42,528 nt of DNA from CAZAGD01 sp964484485 (GTDB lineage Bacteria > Desulfobacterota > SM23-61), in the NCBI GenBank assembly GCA_964484485.1, contig CAZAGD010000232.1, positions 1 through 42,528 of the forward strand, in the 5' to 3' direction. A program made the translations under genes and the position numbers. Every line of letters begins with the position of its first letter. Within the stretch, counting starts at the first letter, position 1. Of the stretch, positions 33,651-42,306 are shown in pieces. The notes under the pieces were generated by a model. It saw only the letters and a program-made list of their open reading frames with translations, did not search any database and had not been told where the DNA came from.

Positions 33651-35585
33651 TCAATCTTCTATTTCCATTACCTTTAAGTCAGTCCTAATATGCACAACTC
33701 GGCCATCTTCATAAGTAATATTTGTATCCATGTGGACTACATCAGTTTGCCCATAGAGAGCGTCAACAATGTCTTTATAACGCATCTCGACAAAGGCTCG
33801 GCGCAATTTGCGCGTCCGCGTTAATTCATCATCATCGGCATCAAATTCTTTGTATAAGTTTACAAATTTGCGGACGCGCGCCGCAGGCGGCAAATCCTTG
33901 TTCATTTTTATAATTTCTTTTTTTATTAGATTGTAGACCTCTGGTTTTTGAGATAGTTCCGGATAGCTGGTATAAGCAATGTTGCGGTCTTCCGCCCATT
34001 TGCCAACTACGCCATAATCGATGCAAATGACGCAAGAAATATAAGGGCGATGATCACCAATTGCCCAGACATCTTTTATATAGGGACTGAATTTTAGGCG
34101 AGATTCCAAGTATTGGGGAGCAAATTTTGAGCCGTCGCTTAAAGTCATTACATCTTTTGTCCGATCGAAAACGACCAAATGCCCATCAGCATCTATAAAT
34201 CCAGTATCTCCGGAATGAAGCCAACCATCGCGCAAAGTTTTTGCTGTCTCCTCGGGCATCTTATAATACCCTTGAAAAACAGAGGGGCTCCGGGAAATAA
34301 TCTCCCCTTGGGGAGTTATCTTTACTTCCGTCTCGGGGATTGGTTTTCCCACGGTATCGAATTTAATATCATCATCTCGGTGTAAGACGGAGATACCGGC
34401 AATTTCTGTTTGTCCATATATTTGTTTAAGATTCACGCCAATGGCATGGAAGAAGCGGAAATGGTCAGGCCCCATGGCCGCGCCTCCGGTATAAGTGTAC
34501 CTAATCCGCGAGAGGCCCAAATGGTCCTTCAATTTTTTATGGACTCCTAAATAAGCGAGGTAATTAAGGAACCGCCAATACCAGGGTATAGGTTTCTTCG
34601 CGAATTTTAAATCGGCTACGTGGTAACCGATCTTCATTGCTAATTCATAACTCTTCCTTTTAAGCCAGGAGGCATCTAAATATTTTACTTGTACATTCCT
34701 AACCATCTGTTCATAAATCCGCGGGGGGGCAAACATCACTTGCGGACCTATCTCGCGGATGTTTTCTTGGGCCGTCTCTGGCTCCTCTGGAAAATTCAGG
34801 GTAAACCCAGCTTGGATGCCACAGGAAATAGACATCATCTGCTCGCCAATCCAAGCAAAAGGTAGATAAGAGACAAAATCATCAGTTTCATAATAAGGAT
34901 CTACGCGCATTAGGTTTTGGCCCATGGTCAACATATTGTAGTGGGTAAGTAAAGCCCCCTTAGGCAGCGCTGTCGTGCCCGAAGTATAAAAGAGCAAACA
35001 AAGGTCATCTCCTTTTCCTTTTTGGATCATATCTTCAAAGAGACCAGGTTCCTTTTTATCTACTTCTTCTCCCATTCTCATGACTTCTTTTAAGCTGATA
35101 AGCATGGGCTCATCGTAAGCCCGCATACCTTTGGGGTCATCCCAGATCATTTTCTGCAGCTTGGGACACTTGTCTTTAATCTGCAGGAATTTATCTACCT
35201 CTTCTTGCCCTTCGCCCACCATTAATTTGGCATCGGAGTGATCAATTATGTAAGAAACTTCATCAATGAGAGAATCCTGAAACAACCAAACCCCCACGGC
35301 CCCTACACACATTGCGGCCATCTCGGCCCAGAGAGCCTCTGGACGGTTATCCCCAATCATGGCTACTTTATCTTCTTTTTGAAGCCCTAAAGCCAACATT
35401 CCTAGGGCAATGCGCTTTACATTCTCGTAGTATTGTTGCCAAGTAATAGGCACCCAAATGCCATATTCCTTTTCGCGCATGGCCACTTTCTTATCCCCAT
35501 AGAGTTTGGCTGCCCTAAGGAAAAGTTTGGGGATAGTCAGGTCTTTAGTGATTTCAATTTCTCTTCTTTCAGCGGCGGGTGACAT
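33651..35585 (-). CDS. Long-chain-type acyl-CoA synthetase (AMP-forming) embedded in the liv operon
   Basis: 644-aa ANL-superfamily ligase that adenylates a carboxylic acid and transfers it to CoA. The P-loop motif YTSGTTALPKGALLTH is at about residues 200-215, the adenylate motif YGQTEIAG at about 389-396 and the hinge-side DGWLHSGDTGFID at about 450-462. Length and opening fit the FadD15/long-chain subgroup; substrate could be fatty, aromatic or dicarboxylic acid. Its start overlaps livG by 17 bp, so ligase and transporter are made together. This suggests that the imported compound is activated to a CoA thioester on entry, which is inference from context. Confidence 0.9.
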   Translation of the reverse strand: MSPAAERREIEITKDLTIPKLFLRAAKLYGDKKVAMREKEYGIWVPITWQQYYENVKRIALGMLALGLQKEDKVAMIGDNRPEALWAEMAAMCVGAVGVWLFQDSLIDEVSYIIDHSDAKLMVGEGQEEVDKFLQIKDKCPKLQKMIWDDPKGMRAYDEPMLISLKEVMRMGEEVDKKEPGLFEDMIQKGKGDDLCLLFYTSGTTALPKGALLTHYNMLTMGQNLMRVDPYYETDDFVSYLPFAWIGEQMMSISCGIQAGFTLNFPEEPETAQENIREIGPQVMFAPPRIYEQMVRNVQVKYLDASWLKRKSYELAMKIGYHVADLKFAKKPIPWYWRFLNYLAYLGVHKKLKDHLGLSRIRYTYTGGAAMGPDHFRFFHAIGVNLKQIYGQTEIAGISVLHRDDDIKFDTVGKPIPETEVKITPQGEIISRSPSVFQGYYKMPEETAKTLRDGWLHSGDTGFIDADGHLVVFDRTKDVMTLSDGSKFAPQYLESRLKFSPYIKDVWAIGDHRPYISCVICIDYGVVGKWAEDRNIAYTSYPELSQKPEVYNLIKKEIIKMNKDLPPAARVRKFVNLYKEFDADDDELTRTRKLRRAFVEMRYKDIVDALYGQTDVVHMDTNITYEDGRVVHIRTDLKVMEIED

Positions 35586-36378
35586 AAAGGTCCTCAGCCT
35601 CGCCCAAATAGGCCTGAATCACCTGGGGATTTCTTTGTACCTCGGCCGGTAGTCCTTCGGCAATTTTTTCACCGAAATTTAAAGCCATCACTCGATGCGA
35701 GATATCCATCACTACCCCCATGTCATGCTCCACTAAAACACAGGTAATCCGCCATTTCTCTTCTTCGTTTATGTCTAAAATAAAACGGGCCATGTCTTCT
35801 ACTTCTTCGAGATTTAAGCCCGCCAACGGTTCGTCGAGGAGGATAATTTTGGGGTTCAAAGCAAGCGCTCGGGCTAATTCCACTCTTTTTTGTAGGCCGT
35901 AAGGAAGCATACCAACTACCTTGTCCCGGATGTGTTCAATTTCCAAAAGGTCGATAATTTCTTTCTCAATAAACTCGCGATGCTCAATTTCTTCTCGGGC
36001 TGTCTTCCCTATATAAATAGCCCCACTGAGCAAACCAGTTTTCATATGAATGTGTCGGCCAAGGCGGATATTATCTAAGACCGTCGTCCCCTTAAAAAGC
36101 TCAATTTTTTGGAAGGTACGGGAAATGCCTAATTTAGCTCTTTGATGGGGTTTTAATTTGGTAATGTCCTTTCCTTCAAAGAAAATTCTACCTTCCTGCG
36201 GTTGATAAAGGCCATTAAGGCAATTAAGGAGCACGGTTTTCCCTGCCCCATTAGGGCCTATAATAGAAAAAATTTCTCCTTTTTTTACCTGAAAACTTAC
36301 CCCTCTCAGGGCTTTTACTCCCCCGAAGGACATGTGCAGATTTTCGACCTGGAGTTGAATATAATCATCCATGGCCAA
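35569..36378 (-). CDS. livG: Liv-type ABC transporter ATPase LivG
   Basis: 269-aa ABC ATPase, first gene of the transport operon. It has Walker A GPNGAGKTVLLN, the LivG-type stretch GISRTFQKIELF, a degenerate signature LPYGLQKRVELARAL, Walker B ILLDEPLAGLN and VEHDMGVVMDISHRV. The start is uncertain: TTG 36378 has GGGGAAG at ideal distance, while ATG 36372 gives the sequence MDDYIQLQVENLHMSFGG without the two extra residues. A long AT-rich leader and a promoter lie upstream. Confidence 0.92.
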   Translation of the reverse strand: MAMDDYIQLQVENLHMSFGGVKALRGVSFQVKKGEIFSIIGPNGAGKTVLLNCLNGLYQPQEGRIFFEGKDITKLKPHQRAKLGISRTFQKIELFKGTTVLDNIRLGRHIHMKTGLLSGAIYIGKTAREEIEHREFIEKEIIDLLEIEHIRDKVVGMLPYGLQKRVELARALALNPKIILLDEPLAGLNLEEVEDMARFILDINEEEKWRITCVLVEHDMGVVMDISHRVMALNFGEKIAEGLPAEVQRNPQVIQAYLGEAEDLYVTRR

Positions 36379-36496
36379 TCACTCTTCCCCTGAGCGATTA
36401 AAAATTTTCTTAGCCAAGATAATAAACTCCCCTACTTTTTTAATTTGGGAAAAAATCGGTAAAAGGTGTTTTCTGGACTGGCTACAAACTATGCCA

Positions 36497-36525
36497 AAAT
36501 TAAATGATTAAGCAAAAGATGTCAA
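36497..36525 (-). promoter_or_regulatory. candidate sigma-70 promoter of the liv operon
   Basis: Perfect TTGACA (36525-36520), 17-nt spacer, weak TAATTT (36502-36497). The transcript would carry a leader of about 115 nt before livG. The surrounding 36379-36637 region is AT-rich and holds no gene. Confidence 0.4.
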
Positions 36526-36637
36526 CAAAAAAATAAAGATTTTTAAAAATTTTTAATTTATTAGTTTTTTGGCCGGCAAATCACAAATTTACTCCTCCTT
36601 TTCCCGGCACCGGAGTTTTAGCGAAAATTAAAATAAA

Positions 36638-37513
36638 TTATATTACTTTGTTTAAATTATATTCAATGATTCCTTCAGCTCCTTTCTTCAAAAGCAAGGG
36701 AATAAGCTCGCGCACTACTTCTTCTTTAACTACCACCTCCACAGAATACCAATCTTTTTGATAAAGGGAAGCAATCGTCGGCGCATTCAGGCAGGGAAGG
36801 ACCGCCACTACATCTTCTAAATATTTATGGGGTACGTTCATCTTCAACCCTACCATGCGATCAGCCCCCAAAGCAGCTTTAAGCAAAATTGCTATCTGCT
36901 GAATTTTTTCTTTTTTCCAGGGGTCCTCCCAAGATTCTTTATTAGCAATTAATCGCGGCGTGGACTGCATAAGCTCATGAACAATGCGTAAACCATGGGC
37001 CCGAATAGTCGACCCTGTTTCCGTAACATCAACAATAGCATCCACCAACCCTTCAACTACTTTCGCTTCAGTGGTTCCCCAAGAGAACTCGACTTTCACC
37101 TGGATCCCTTTTTCAGCAAAGAAACGGCGGGTAAATGAAACGAGTTCGGTGGCTATTTTCTTTCCCTGCAAGTCTTCTAATTGTCTGATAGGAGAGCTCT
37201 CGGTAACTACTAAAACCCATTTGACAGGCCGCAAACTTTCCTTGGCGTAAACTAATTCGGCTACTTCCACCACCGCACTGTCGTTTTCTAATATCCAATC
37301 TTTTCCAGTGATGGCGGCATCTAAAACTCCTTCTTCGACATAGCGCGAAATTTCCTGGGCGCGAATTAAGGCACAGGAAAGCTGCGGATCATCGATGGAA
37401 GGGAAATAATTTCGGGTACTGACCTTGATCATCCACCCCGCCTTTTGGAAAAGATCTATGGTCGCTTTCTCCAAGCTGCCTTTGGGAATACCAAATTTTA
37501 GAACTCTATTCAC
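36638..37513 (-). CDS. hisG: ATP phosphoribosyltransferase, long form
   Basis: First enzyme of histidine synthesis, condensing ATP with PRPP. At about 291 aa it is the long form with a C-terminal ACT-like regulatory domain (about 215-291, VGLKMNVPHKYLEDVVAVLP), so histidine feedback without HisZ is expected. The catalytic part begins LKFGIPKGSLEKATIDLF and has VVEGLVDAIVDVTETGSTIRAHGL. A frame from ATG 37534 exists, but AGGAGG lies 6 nt before GTG 37513. The GTG start removes seven residues that align with nothing typical. The GTG start overlaps the hisI stop by 8 bp. Confidence 0.93.
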   Translation of the reverse strand: MNRVLKFGIPKGSLEKATIDLFQKAGWMIKVSTRNYFPSIDDPQLSCALIRAQEISRYVEEGVLDAAITGKDWILENDSAVVEVAELVYAKESLRPVKWVLVVTESSPIRQLEDLQGKKIATELVSFTRRFFAEKGIQVKVEFSWGTTEAKVVEGLVDAIVDVTETGSTIRAHGLRIVHELMQSTPRLIANKESWEDPWKKEKIQQIAILLKAALGADRMVGLKMNVPHKYLEDVVAVLPCLNAPTIASLYQKDWYSVEVVVKEEVVRELIPLLLKKGAEGIIEYNLNKVI

Positions 37514-37889
37514 CGTAAACCTCCTTCGGGTCAAAAATTTTTTCGCCCTCTATTTCCACTTGGCCATCAATAATTTTGCGGTAAAAACAAGAACGGTAGC
37601 CGGTATGGCAAGCAGCTCCCCCCACTTGCTCGACTTTTAAGAGGAGAGTGTCATTGTCACAATCGATATACACTTCTTTGATTATCTGCACATGCCCGGA
37701 GGTTTCTCCTTTTCGCCAGATCTTCTGCCGTGACCTGGACCAAAAGCATGCTTGGCCCAATTCTTGCGTTTTTTGCCAGCTGGCGGCATTCATATAAGCT
37801 AACATAAGTACTTCCCCGGTCTGCCAATCCTGGATAATAACGGGAATCAAGCCTTGACCTTTAGCAAAATCAATCTCTGCTTCTTTCAT
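37506..37889 (-). CDS. hisI: Phosphoribosyl-AMP cyclohydrolase
   Basis: 127-aa monofunctional HisI, the third step of histidine synthesis, without a fused HisE domain. Conserved features are VLMLAYMNAASWQKTQELG, CFWSRSRQKIWRKGETSGH, and the metal motif DCDNDTLLLKV followed by the zinc cysteines in ACHTGYRSCF. Its ATG overlaps the stop of the upstream carboxyltransferase gene by 4 bp, and it overlaps hisG. No other his genes are in the window. Confidence 0.94.
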   Translation of the reverse strand: MKEAEIDFAKGQGLIPVIIQDWQTGEVLMLAYMNAASWQKTQELGQACFWSRSRQKIWRKGETSGHVQIIKEVYIDCDNDTLLLKVEQVGGAACHTGYRSCFYRKIIDGQVEIEGEKIFDPKEVYGE

Positions 37890-39241
37890 AATCGCTCCCT
37901 GTTTTCCGCTAATTCCCCCCGCAGAAATTTAGGGGCCACGTTAGGATATAAGGCAAAGGTAATTAAGTCCTCTTCTTGGCGCAGAATACCCATTTCTTGG
38001 GCCTCTTTTTTTAATTCGGATAACTGGGGCTGGAGGTAATCCGCGGGTCGTCCTTCTATGGGCTTTTCTTTACCAATTATCTTTTTTCTAATCTGGTCGT
38101 CAATAGGAGCAGGACTCTTTCCATAATGCCCAAGGCAATAGGCCTTGGTTTCCTTAGCTACTATTTTATATCTTTCCCCGCCGAGAACGTTGAGCACCGC
38201 TTGGGTGCCAACTATCTGAGAGGTAGGTGTAACCAATGGTGGGAAGCCTAATTCTTCTCTTACTCGAGGAACTTCTTTTAAAACTTCTGGGTATTTTTCC
38301 AATTTATTTTGCTCTTTTAGTTGGGAAATAAGGTTAGAAATCATACCTCCCGGAATCTGGTGTAAAAAAACACCAACGTCAGGCCTTTGGGCGATGGGGT
38401 CCAATAAAGACTGGTATTTCTCGCGGATCTGAGAAAAATAATCACTTACTTTTATAATATCTTCCAGAGCCAGAGCGGTATCAAATTCTGTTCCTCGAAA
38501 AGCAGCTACGATAGACTCCGTAGGCGGCTGAGAAGTACCACCACTAAATGGCCCCAAGGCTGTATCCAAAATATCCACACCTGCCTGAACAGCCGCCAGG
38601 TAACTTAGAGGAGCAATGCCACTCGTACAATGACTGTGTAAATTAATTGGAATTTTGAGGACTTTTTTTAACGCCTTGATTAAATTGAAAGCTGCTTGGG
38701 GAGTAATTAATCCTGCCATATCTTTAATACATACGGAATCACACCCTAAATCCTCCAGTTCTTTGCCCATTTGCACAAAACTTTCAATAGTGTGGATCGG
38801 ACTGACGGTGTAAGATATAGTTCCTTGCACGTGGGCTTTATATTTTTGGGCGGCCCGTATGGCAGTAATTAAATTGCGTACATCATTTAGCGCATCAAAA
38901 ATACGAAAAATAGCAATACCGTTTTTAACCGCTAAGCGAACAAATTCTTCTACCACGTCATCAGCATAATGACGATAACCCACCAAATTCTGTCCCCGCA
39001 GAAGCATTTGCAAAGGGGTTTTAACTATATGGGCTTTTAAAGTGCGCAAGCGCTCCCAGGGATCTTCATTTAAAAAACGGAGGCAGACATCAAAAGTAGC
39101 TCCTCCCCAGCATTCTAGAGAATTAAATCCTATTCCATCTAACTCCTGCGCTATAGGAATCATGTCAGCCGTACGCATCCGCGTTGCTATTAATGATTGA
39201 TGAGCGTCTCGCAAGGTAGTATCTGTAATTTTTATCCCCAT
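37886..39241 (-). CDS. Pyruvate carboxylase subunit B / oxaloacetate decarboxylase alpha homologue without biotinyl domain
   Basis: 451-aa carboxyltransferase subunit. The HMGL-like TIM barrel begins ITDTTLRDAHQSLIATRMRT with the metal Asp, has the catalytic Lys at about residue 171 (VCIKDMAGL) and the metal-binding HSHCTSG at about 200-206. The PYC/OADA domain follows (ALGPFSGGTSQPP, QIPGGMISNL). Full-length OadA and PycB are about 570-620 aa and end in a biotinyl domain with a MKM motif. This one stops before it, so a separate biotin carrier would be needed. AAGGAGAAAG precedes the ATG. Coupling by a 4-bp overlap to hisI is unexpected functionally. Confidence 0.88.
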   Translation of the reverse strand: MGIKITDTTLRDAHQSLIATRMRTADMIPIAQELDGIGFNSLECWGGATFDVCLRFLNEDPWERLRTLKAHIVKTPLQMLLRGQNLVGYRHYADDVVEEFVRLAVKNGIAIFRIFDALNDVRNLITAIRAAQKYKAHVQGTISYTVSPIHTIESFVQMGKELEDLGCDSVCIKDMAGLITPQAAFNLIKALKKVLKIPINLHSHCTSGIAPLSYLAAVQAGVDILDTALGPFSGGTSQPPTESIVAAFRGTEFDTALALEDIIKVSDYFSQIREKYQSLLDPIAQRPDVGVFLHQIPGGMISNLISQLKEQNKLEKYPEVLKEVPRVREELGFPPLVTPTSQIVGTQAVLNVLGGERYKIVAKETKAYCLGHYGKSPAPIDDQIRKKIIGKEKPIEGRPADYLQPQLSELKKEAQEMGILRQEEDLITFALYPNVAPKFLRGELAENRERL

Positions 39242-39330
39242 TTCTCTTTCTCCTTATTTCTTTAATAAAGCCAACCGAAGTTGACTCCCTTTTTAAAGTC
39301 GTTTTTATTTACTAAGGTTAATTTTTTATT

Positions 39331-39358
39331 ATGTTAATGGATAATTCTAAAATTTCAA
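39331..39358 (-). promoter_or_regulatory. candidate sigma-70 promoter of the carboxyltransferase-hisI-hisG unit
   Basis: TTGAAA (39358-39353), 16-nt spacer, TAACAT (39336-39331), about 90 nt before the start at 39241, in the AT-rich 143-bp gap after the acyl-CoA synthetase gene. Confidence 0.35.
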
Positions 39359-39384
39359 GTTTACTTTCCCCTCTACCCCTTCCT

Positions 39385-41493
39385 TCATTTTTTTAAAATA
39401 ATCCGTCCATCCAAGGCCAGGCACCCTTCTCCCTCGGCAAAAACTCGTAAGGGATTAATATCTATTTCCTGAATTTCCGAGAAGTCATTCAGCAATTGAG
39501 AAATACGAAGAAGAACCTCCTCTACCGCACATATATCGGCTGGCTTCGTTCCGCGCCTCCCTTTTAAAATGGCTATTCCTCTTAATTCTTCAATCATTTC
39601 TTTGGCCTGCCTTCGGGAAAGAGGCGCCACGCGCACTGAGATTTCTTCAAAAATCTCTACAAATATGCCTCCCCAGCCTACTATAACAACTGGACCGAAC
39701 TGCTCATCTTGTCTTCCTCCAACAATTAGCTCTCTCCCGCCAGTTACCATAGGCTGGAGTAGCACTCCCTCAATCTTGGCGCCTGGGAAGGCTTGTTGTA
39801 AGCGATTAAGCATCTCTTGATAAGCCCCTTTTAATCCCTCTTCGCTCCGCAAATTTAGTTGGACTCCTCCCACATCAGATTTATGCAAGATTTCCTTAGA
39901 GATTACTTTCATAGCCAGAGGAAAACCTATTTGGCGGGCGGCATTAATAGCCTCTTCTTCATTAGAAGCTGGGATCCCACGTACCATCGGAATACCATAG
40001 GCTTTCAATACTTCAGCGGTTTCATGAAGAAATAAATCTCTATTCTCTTGCCGGGCTTTCTTTAGCAACGCCGTCACTAAGTCCTTGTTGACGGAGAAAA
40101 TTGGCATTACCTCTTTTGGGGACCGCTGCTCCTTTTCCATATAATACCGATAATTTATCCCCAAAGCCCGTACGGTCTCCACAATTTGGGTAAAAACAGG
40201 ATAATTTAGATTACGTTTTAAGTAATTGACCTCTTGGTCTTCAGTAGATACATAAAGGGCTACTGGTTTGTTATATCTCTGAGATAGTTCAATAATCTGG
40301 GAAAATAGCTCGCGGGATTTTTGACCCTCCATGGCCGCATTATACGTGTGCAAAAAAACAATGCCGTCCACTTCCTTTTGCGCCAAAGTTTGATCAATAA
40401 TCTTTAAATAAATCTCCAAATCGAAAAGATCACCCAAATCAAGAGGGTTAGTCAGTTTAATGACCGAAGCTCGAAAATGCTTTTCGATTTCTCTAAGAAA
40501 CTCTTCTGGAAAAGGGGCTAAACGGAAGCCGGACATTTCGCAGGCATCAGCGGCAATTACGGCATGTCCTCCGGATCGTGATATGATGGCTAAGTTCTTC
40601 CCGCGCATGGGAGGCAGGCGGAGAATCTTCAAATCATTTCCCAAAGTAGTAGCATCATGGACTCGGATAATCCCGCATTGACGGAAGGCCGCATCTACTA
40701 CCCGATCATTACTGGATAAGGAGGCGGTGTGGGAAGAAGCAATAGATTTGCTAAGTTGGCCGATATTGGCTTTAAAAGCAATGATCGGCTTGTTTGATTG
40801 TTGGGCCAGCTCCATAAGCTTGCGCCCATCCTGAACTCCTTCTAAATAAAGAAGAATATATTTCGTTCCCGGATCAGCAATGAAATATTCCAAAAACTCT
40901 TCAGTTCGAATATCCAACATATTTCCAGCAGAGACAAATTTATTTAATCCCAGACCTTCGTTAGCCATAAGATTAAGGACCGAAATACCCACCCCTCCAC
41001 TTTGGGAAACCATAGAAATATCTCCTGGACGCACAATGCGACGCAAGGGAGGGAAAGGGGTACAAAGACCATTTTCCATGTTAATAATGCCAATGCAATT
41101 AGGGCCCACAAAGCGTATCTGCCATTTGGCCGCCACCCGCAGAATTTCTTCCTCAATTTTGCGGCCTTCTTCCCCATATTCTCTAAAGCCCGCAGATTCG
41201 ATGATGGCTTGGCGAATTCCTTTCTGCCCGCACTCCTCTAAGATATTAGGGATAGTTTGGGCCGGAGTTAAAATGACGGCCAGATCAATCTGGTCTGGGA
41301 CATCCAGGACAGATTGGTAAATTCTCCTTCCGGCGAAAACTCCTCCCTTATGGCCAACTTGATAAATGATCCCTTGATAACCAAACTCGGTTAGATTAAA
41401 AATAATTCCCCGCCCCATATTATCAGGCGCACTCGAAACGCCGATAACCGCTAGACTAGTCGGATAAAAAATCTTTTGCAGTATTTCTTTCAT
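39385..41493 (-). CDS. Acetate--CoA ligase family protein (NDP-forming acyl-CoA synthetase)
   Basis: 702-aa single-chain enzyme with the alpha-beta order of NDP-forming acyl-CoA synthetases. These make ATP (or GTP) from acyl-CoA, ADP and phosphate, or run in reverse. The CoA-binding domain (about 1-130) has VIGVSSAPDNMGRGI and FVGPNCIGIINMENGL. The ligase domains contain SQSGGVGISVL and the phospho-His at about residue 252 in SSHTASLSS. A C-terminal ATP-grasp domain (about 470-702) has PLAMKVISKEILHKSDVGGVQLNL and EIDINPLRV. The substrate is open; protein acetyltransferase Pat shares part of this architecture, but no GNAT domain is present. It lies 17 bp after the SDR gene. Confidence 0.9.
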   Translation of the reverse strand: MKEILQKIFYPTSLAVIGVSSAPDNMGRGIIFNLTEFGYQGIIYQVGHKGGVFAGRRIYQSVLDVPDQIDLAVILTPAQTIPNILEECGQKGIRQAIIESAGFREYGEEGRKIEEEILRVAAKWQIRFVGPNCIGIINMENGLCTPFPPLRRIVRPGDISMVSQSGGVGISVLNLMANEGLGLNKFVSAGNMLDIRTEEFLEYFIADPGTKYILLYLEGVQDGRKLMELAQQSNKPIIAFKANIGQLSKSIASSHTASLSSNDRVVDAAFRQCGIIRVHDATTLGNDLKILRLPPMRGKNLAIISRSGGHAVIAADACEMSGFRLAPFPEEFLREIEKHFRASVIKLTNPLDLGDLFDLEIYLKIIDQTLAQKEVDGIVFLHTYNAAMEGQKSRELFSQIIELSQRYNKPVALYVSTEDQEVNYLKRNLNYPVFTQIVETVRALGINYRYYMEKEQRSPKEVMPIFSVNKDLVTALLKKARQENRDLFLHETAEVLKAYGIPMVRGIPASNEEEAINAARQIGFPLAMKVISKEILHKSDVGGVQLNLRSEEGLKGAYQEMLNRLQQAFPGAKIEGVLLQPMVTGGRELIVGGRQDEQFGPVVIVGWGGIFVEIFEEISVRVAPLSRRQAKEMIEELRGIAILKGRRGTKPADICAVEEVLLRISQLLNDFSEIQEIDINPLRVFAEGEGCLALDGRIILKK

Positions 41494-41510
41494 GGAAATG
41501 GCCTTTTCGC

Positions 41511-42287
41511 TCAGATGATCATGATGGAAAATCCCCCATCCACTGGCAGGGCTACTCCCGTCACAAAATCAGAAGCTTTGCTGGCCAAGAAAATGGCCGC
41601 GCCCACCAAGTCTGCGGGGTTACCCCAGCGCCCCATAGGAGTCCGAGCCACCACATTTTCTTCTAAGCCAGGCAGTTGTTGGCGCGCTTTTATGGTAAGT
41701 TCCGTATTTATCCAACCTGGCAAAATAGCGTTCACTTGAATATTATCCGGACCCCAGGCTACAGCTAAACTGCGGGTTAACTGGACTATCCCTCCTTTAC
41801 TTGCTCCATAAGGAGCAAGTTTAGCTCCACCCATAAGGGAAGTCATCGAGCCAATGTTAATTATCTTTCCCCCGCCACCCTTTTTCATCGCCGGATAAAC
41901 AGCCTTCGCACATAAAAAGGCACTCCGTAAATTTACCGTTATAACTTCATCCCATTCTTGGACCGTATATTCCTGGGGAAACTTACGAATATTGATTCCC
42001 GCGTTGTTCACCAAAATGTCAATTCGCCCAAACTTTTCAACCGTCTTTTCTACCATTGATTGAACTTGATCCTCCGCTTTGACGTCGGCCTGGAGGCCTA
42101 GAACTTCTACTTTAAATTCTTTGGATAAAGATTTAACTGCCTCTTCCGTTTTCGCCTGGTTGCGGGCGCCGATTACTATGTTGCTTCCAGCACTGGCTAA
42201 GCCCCGGGCAATTCCCAAACCTATTCCGCCATTACCACCCGTGACGATAGCTACTTTGCCTTGCAGATTGAATAAATCAGTCATCAT
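41511..42287 (-). CDS. SDR-family NAD(P)-dependent oxidoreductase
   Basis: 258-aa classical short-chain dehydrogenase. The cofactor motif is TGGNGGIGLGIA (residues 17-28), the structural motif NNAG follows, the catalytic Ser is in NIGSMTS and the catalytic Tyr/Lys pair in YGASKGG. The C-terminus ends FVTGVALPVDGGFS. Substrates in this group include 3-oxoacyl-CoA/ACP, gluconate-type sugars and secondary alcohols, so no gene name is justified. AAGGAGGAAG precedes two adjacent ATG codons (42287 and 42284). The second has the more usual spacing. It sits between an ABC-F gene and the acyl-CoA synthetase gene and is probably co-transcribed with the latter. Confidence 0.9.
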   Translation of the reverse strand: MMTDLFNLQGKVAIVTGGNGGIGLGIARGLASAGSNIVIGARNQAKTEEAVKSLSKEFKVEVLGLQADVKAEDQVQSMVEKTVEKFGRIDILVNNAGINIRKFPQEYTVQEWDEVITVNLRSAFLCAKAVYPAMKKGGGGKIINIGSMTSLMGGAKLAPYGASKGGIVQLTRSLAVAWGPDNIQVNAILPGWINTELTIKARQQLPGLEENVVARTPMGRWGNPADLVGAAIFLASKASDFVTGVALPVDGGFSIMII

Positions 42288-42306
42288 CTTCCTCCTTTAT
42301 TTAACT

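Noticed and set aside
40880..41320. Open frame of 146 codons on the plus strand
   Set aside because: Antisense shadow of the CoA-binding part of the acyl-CoA synthetase gene.
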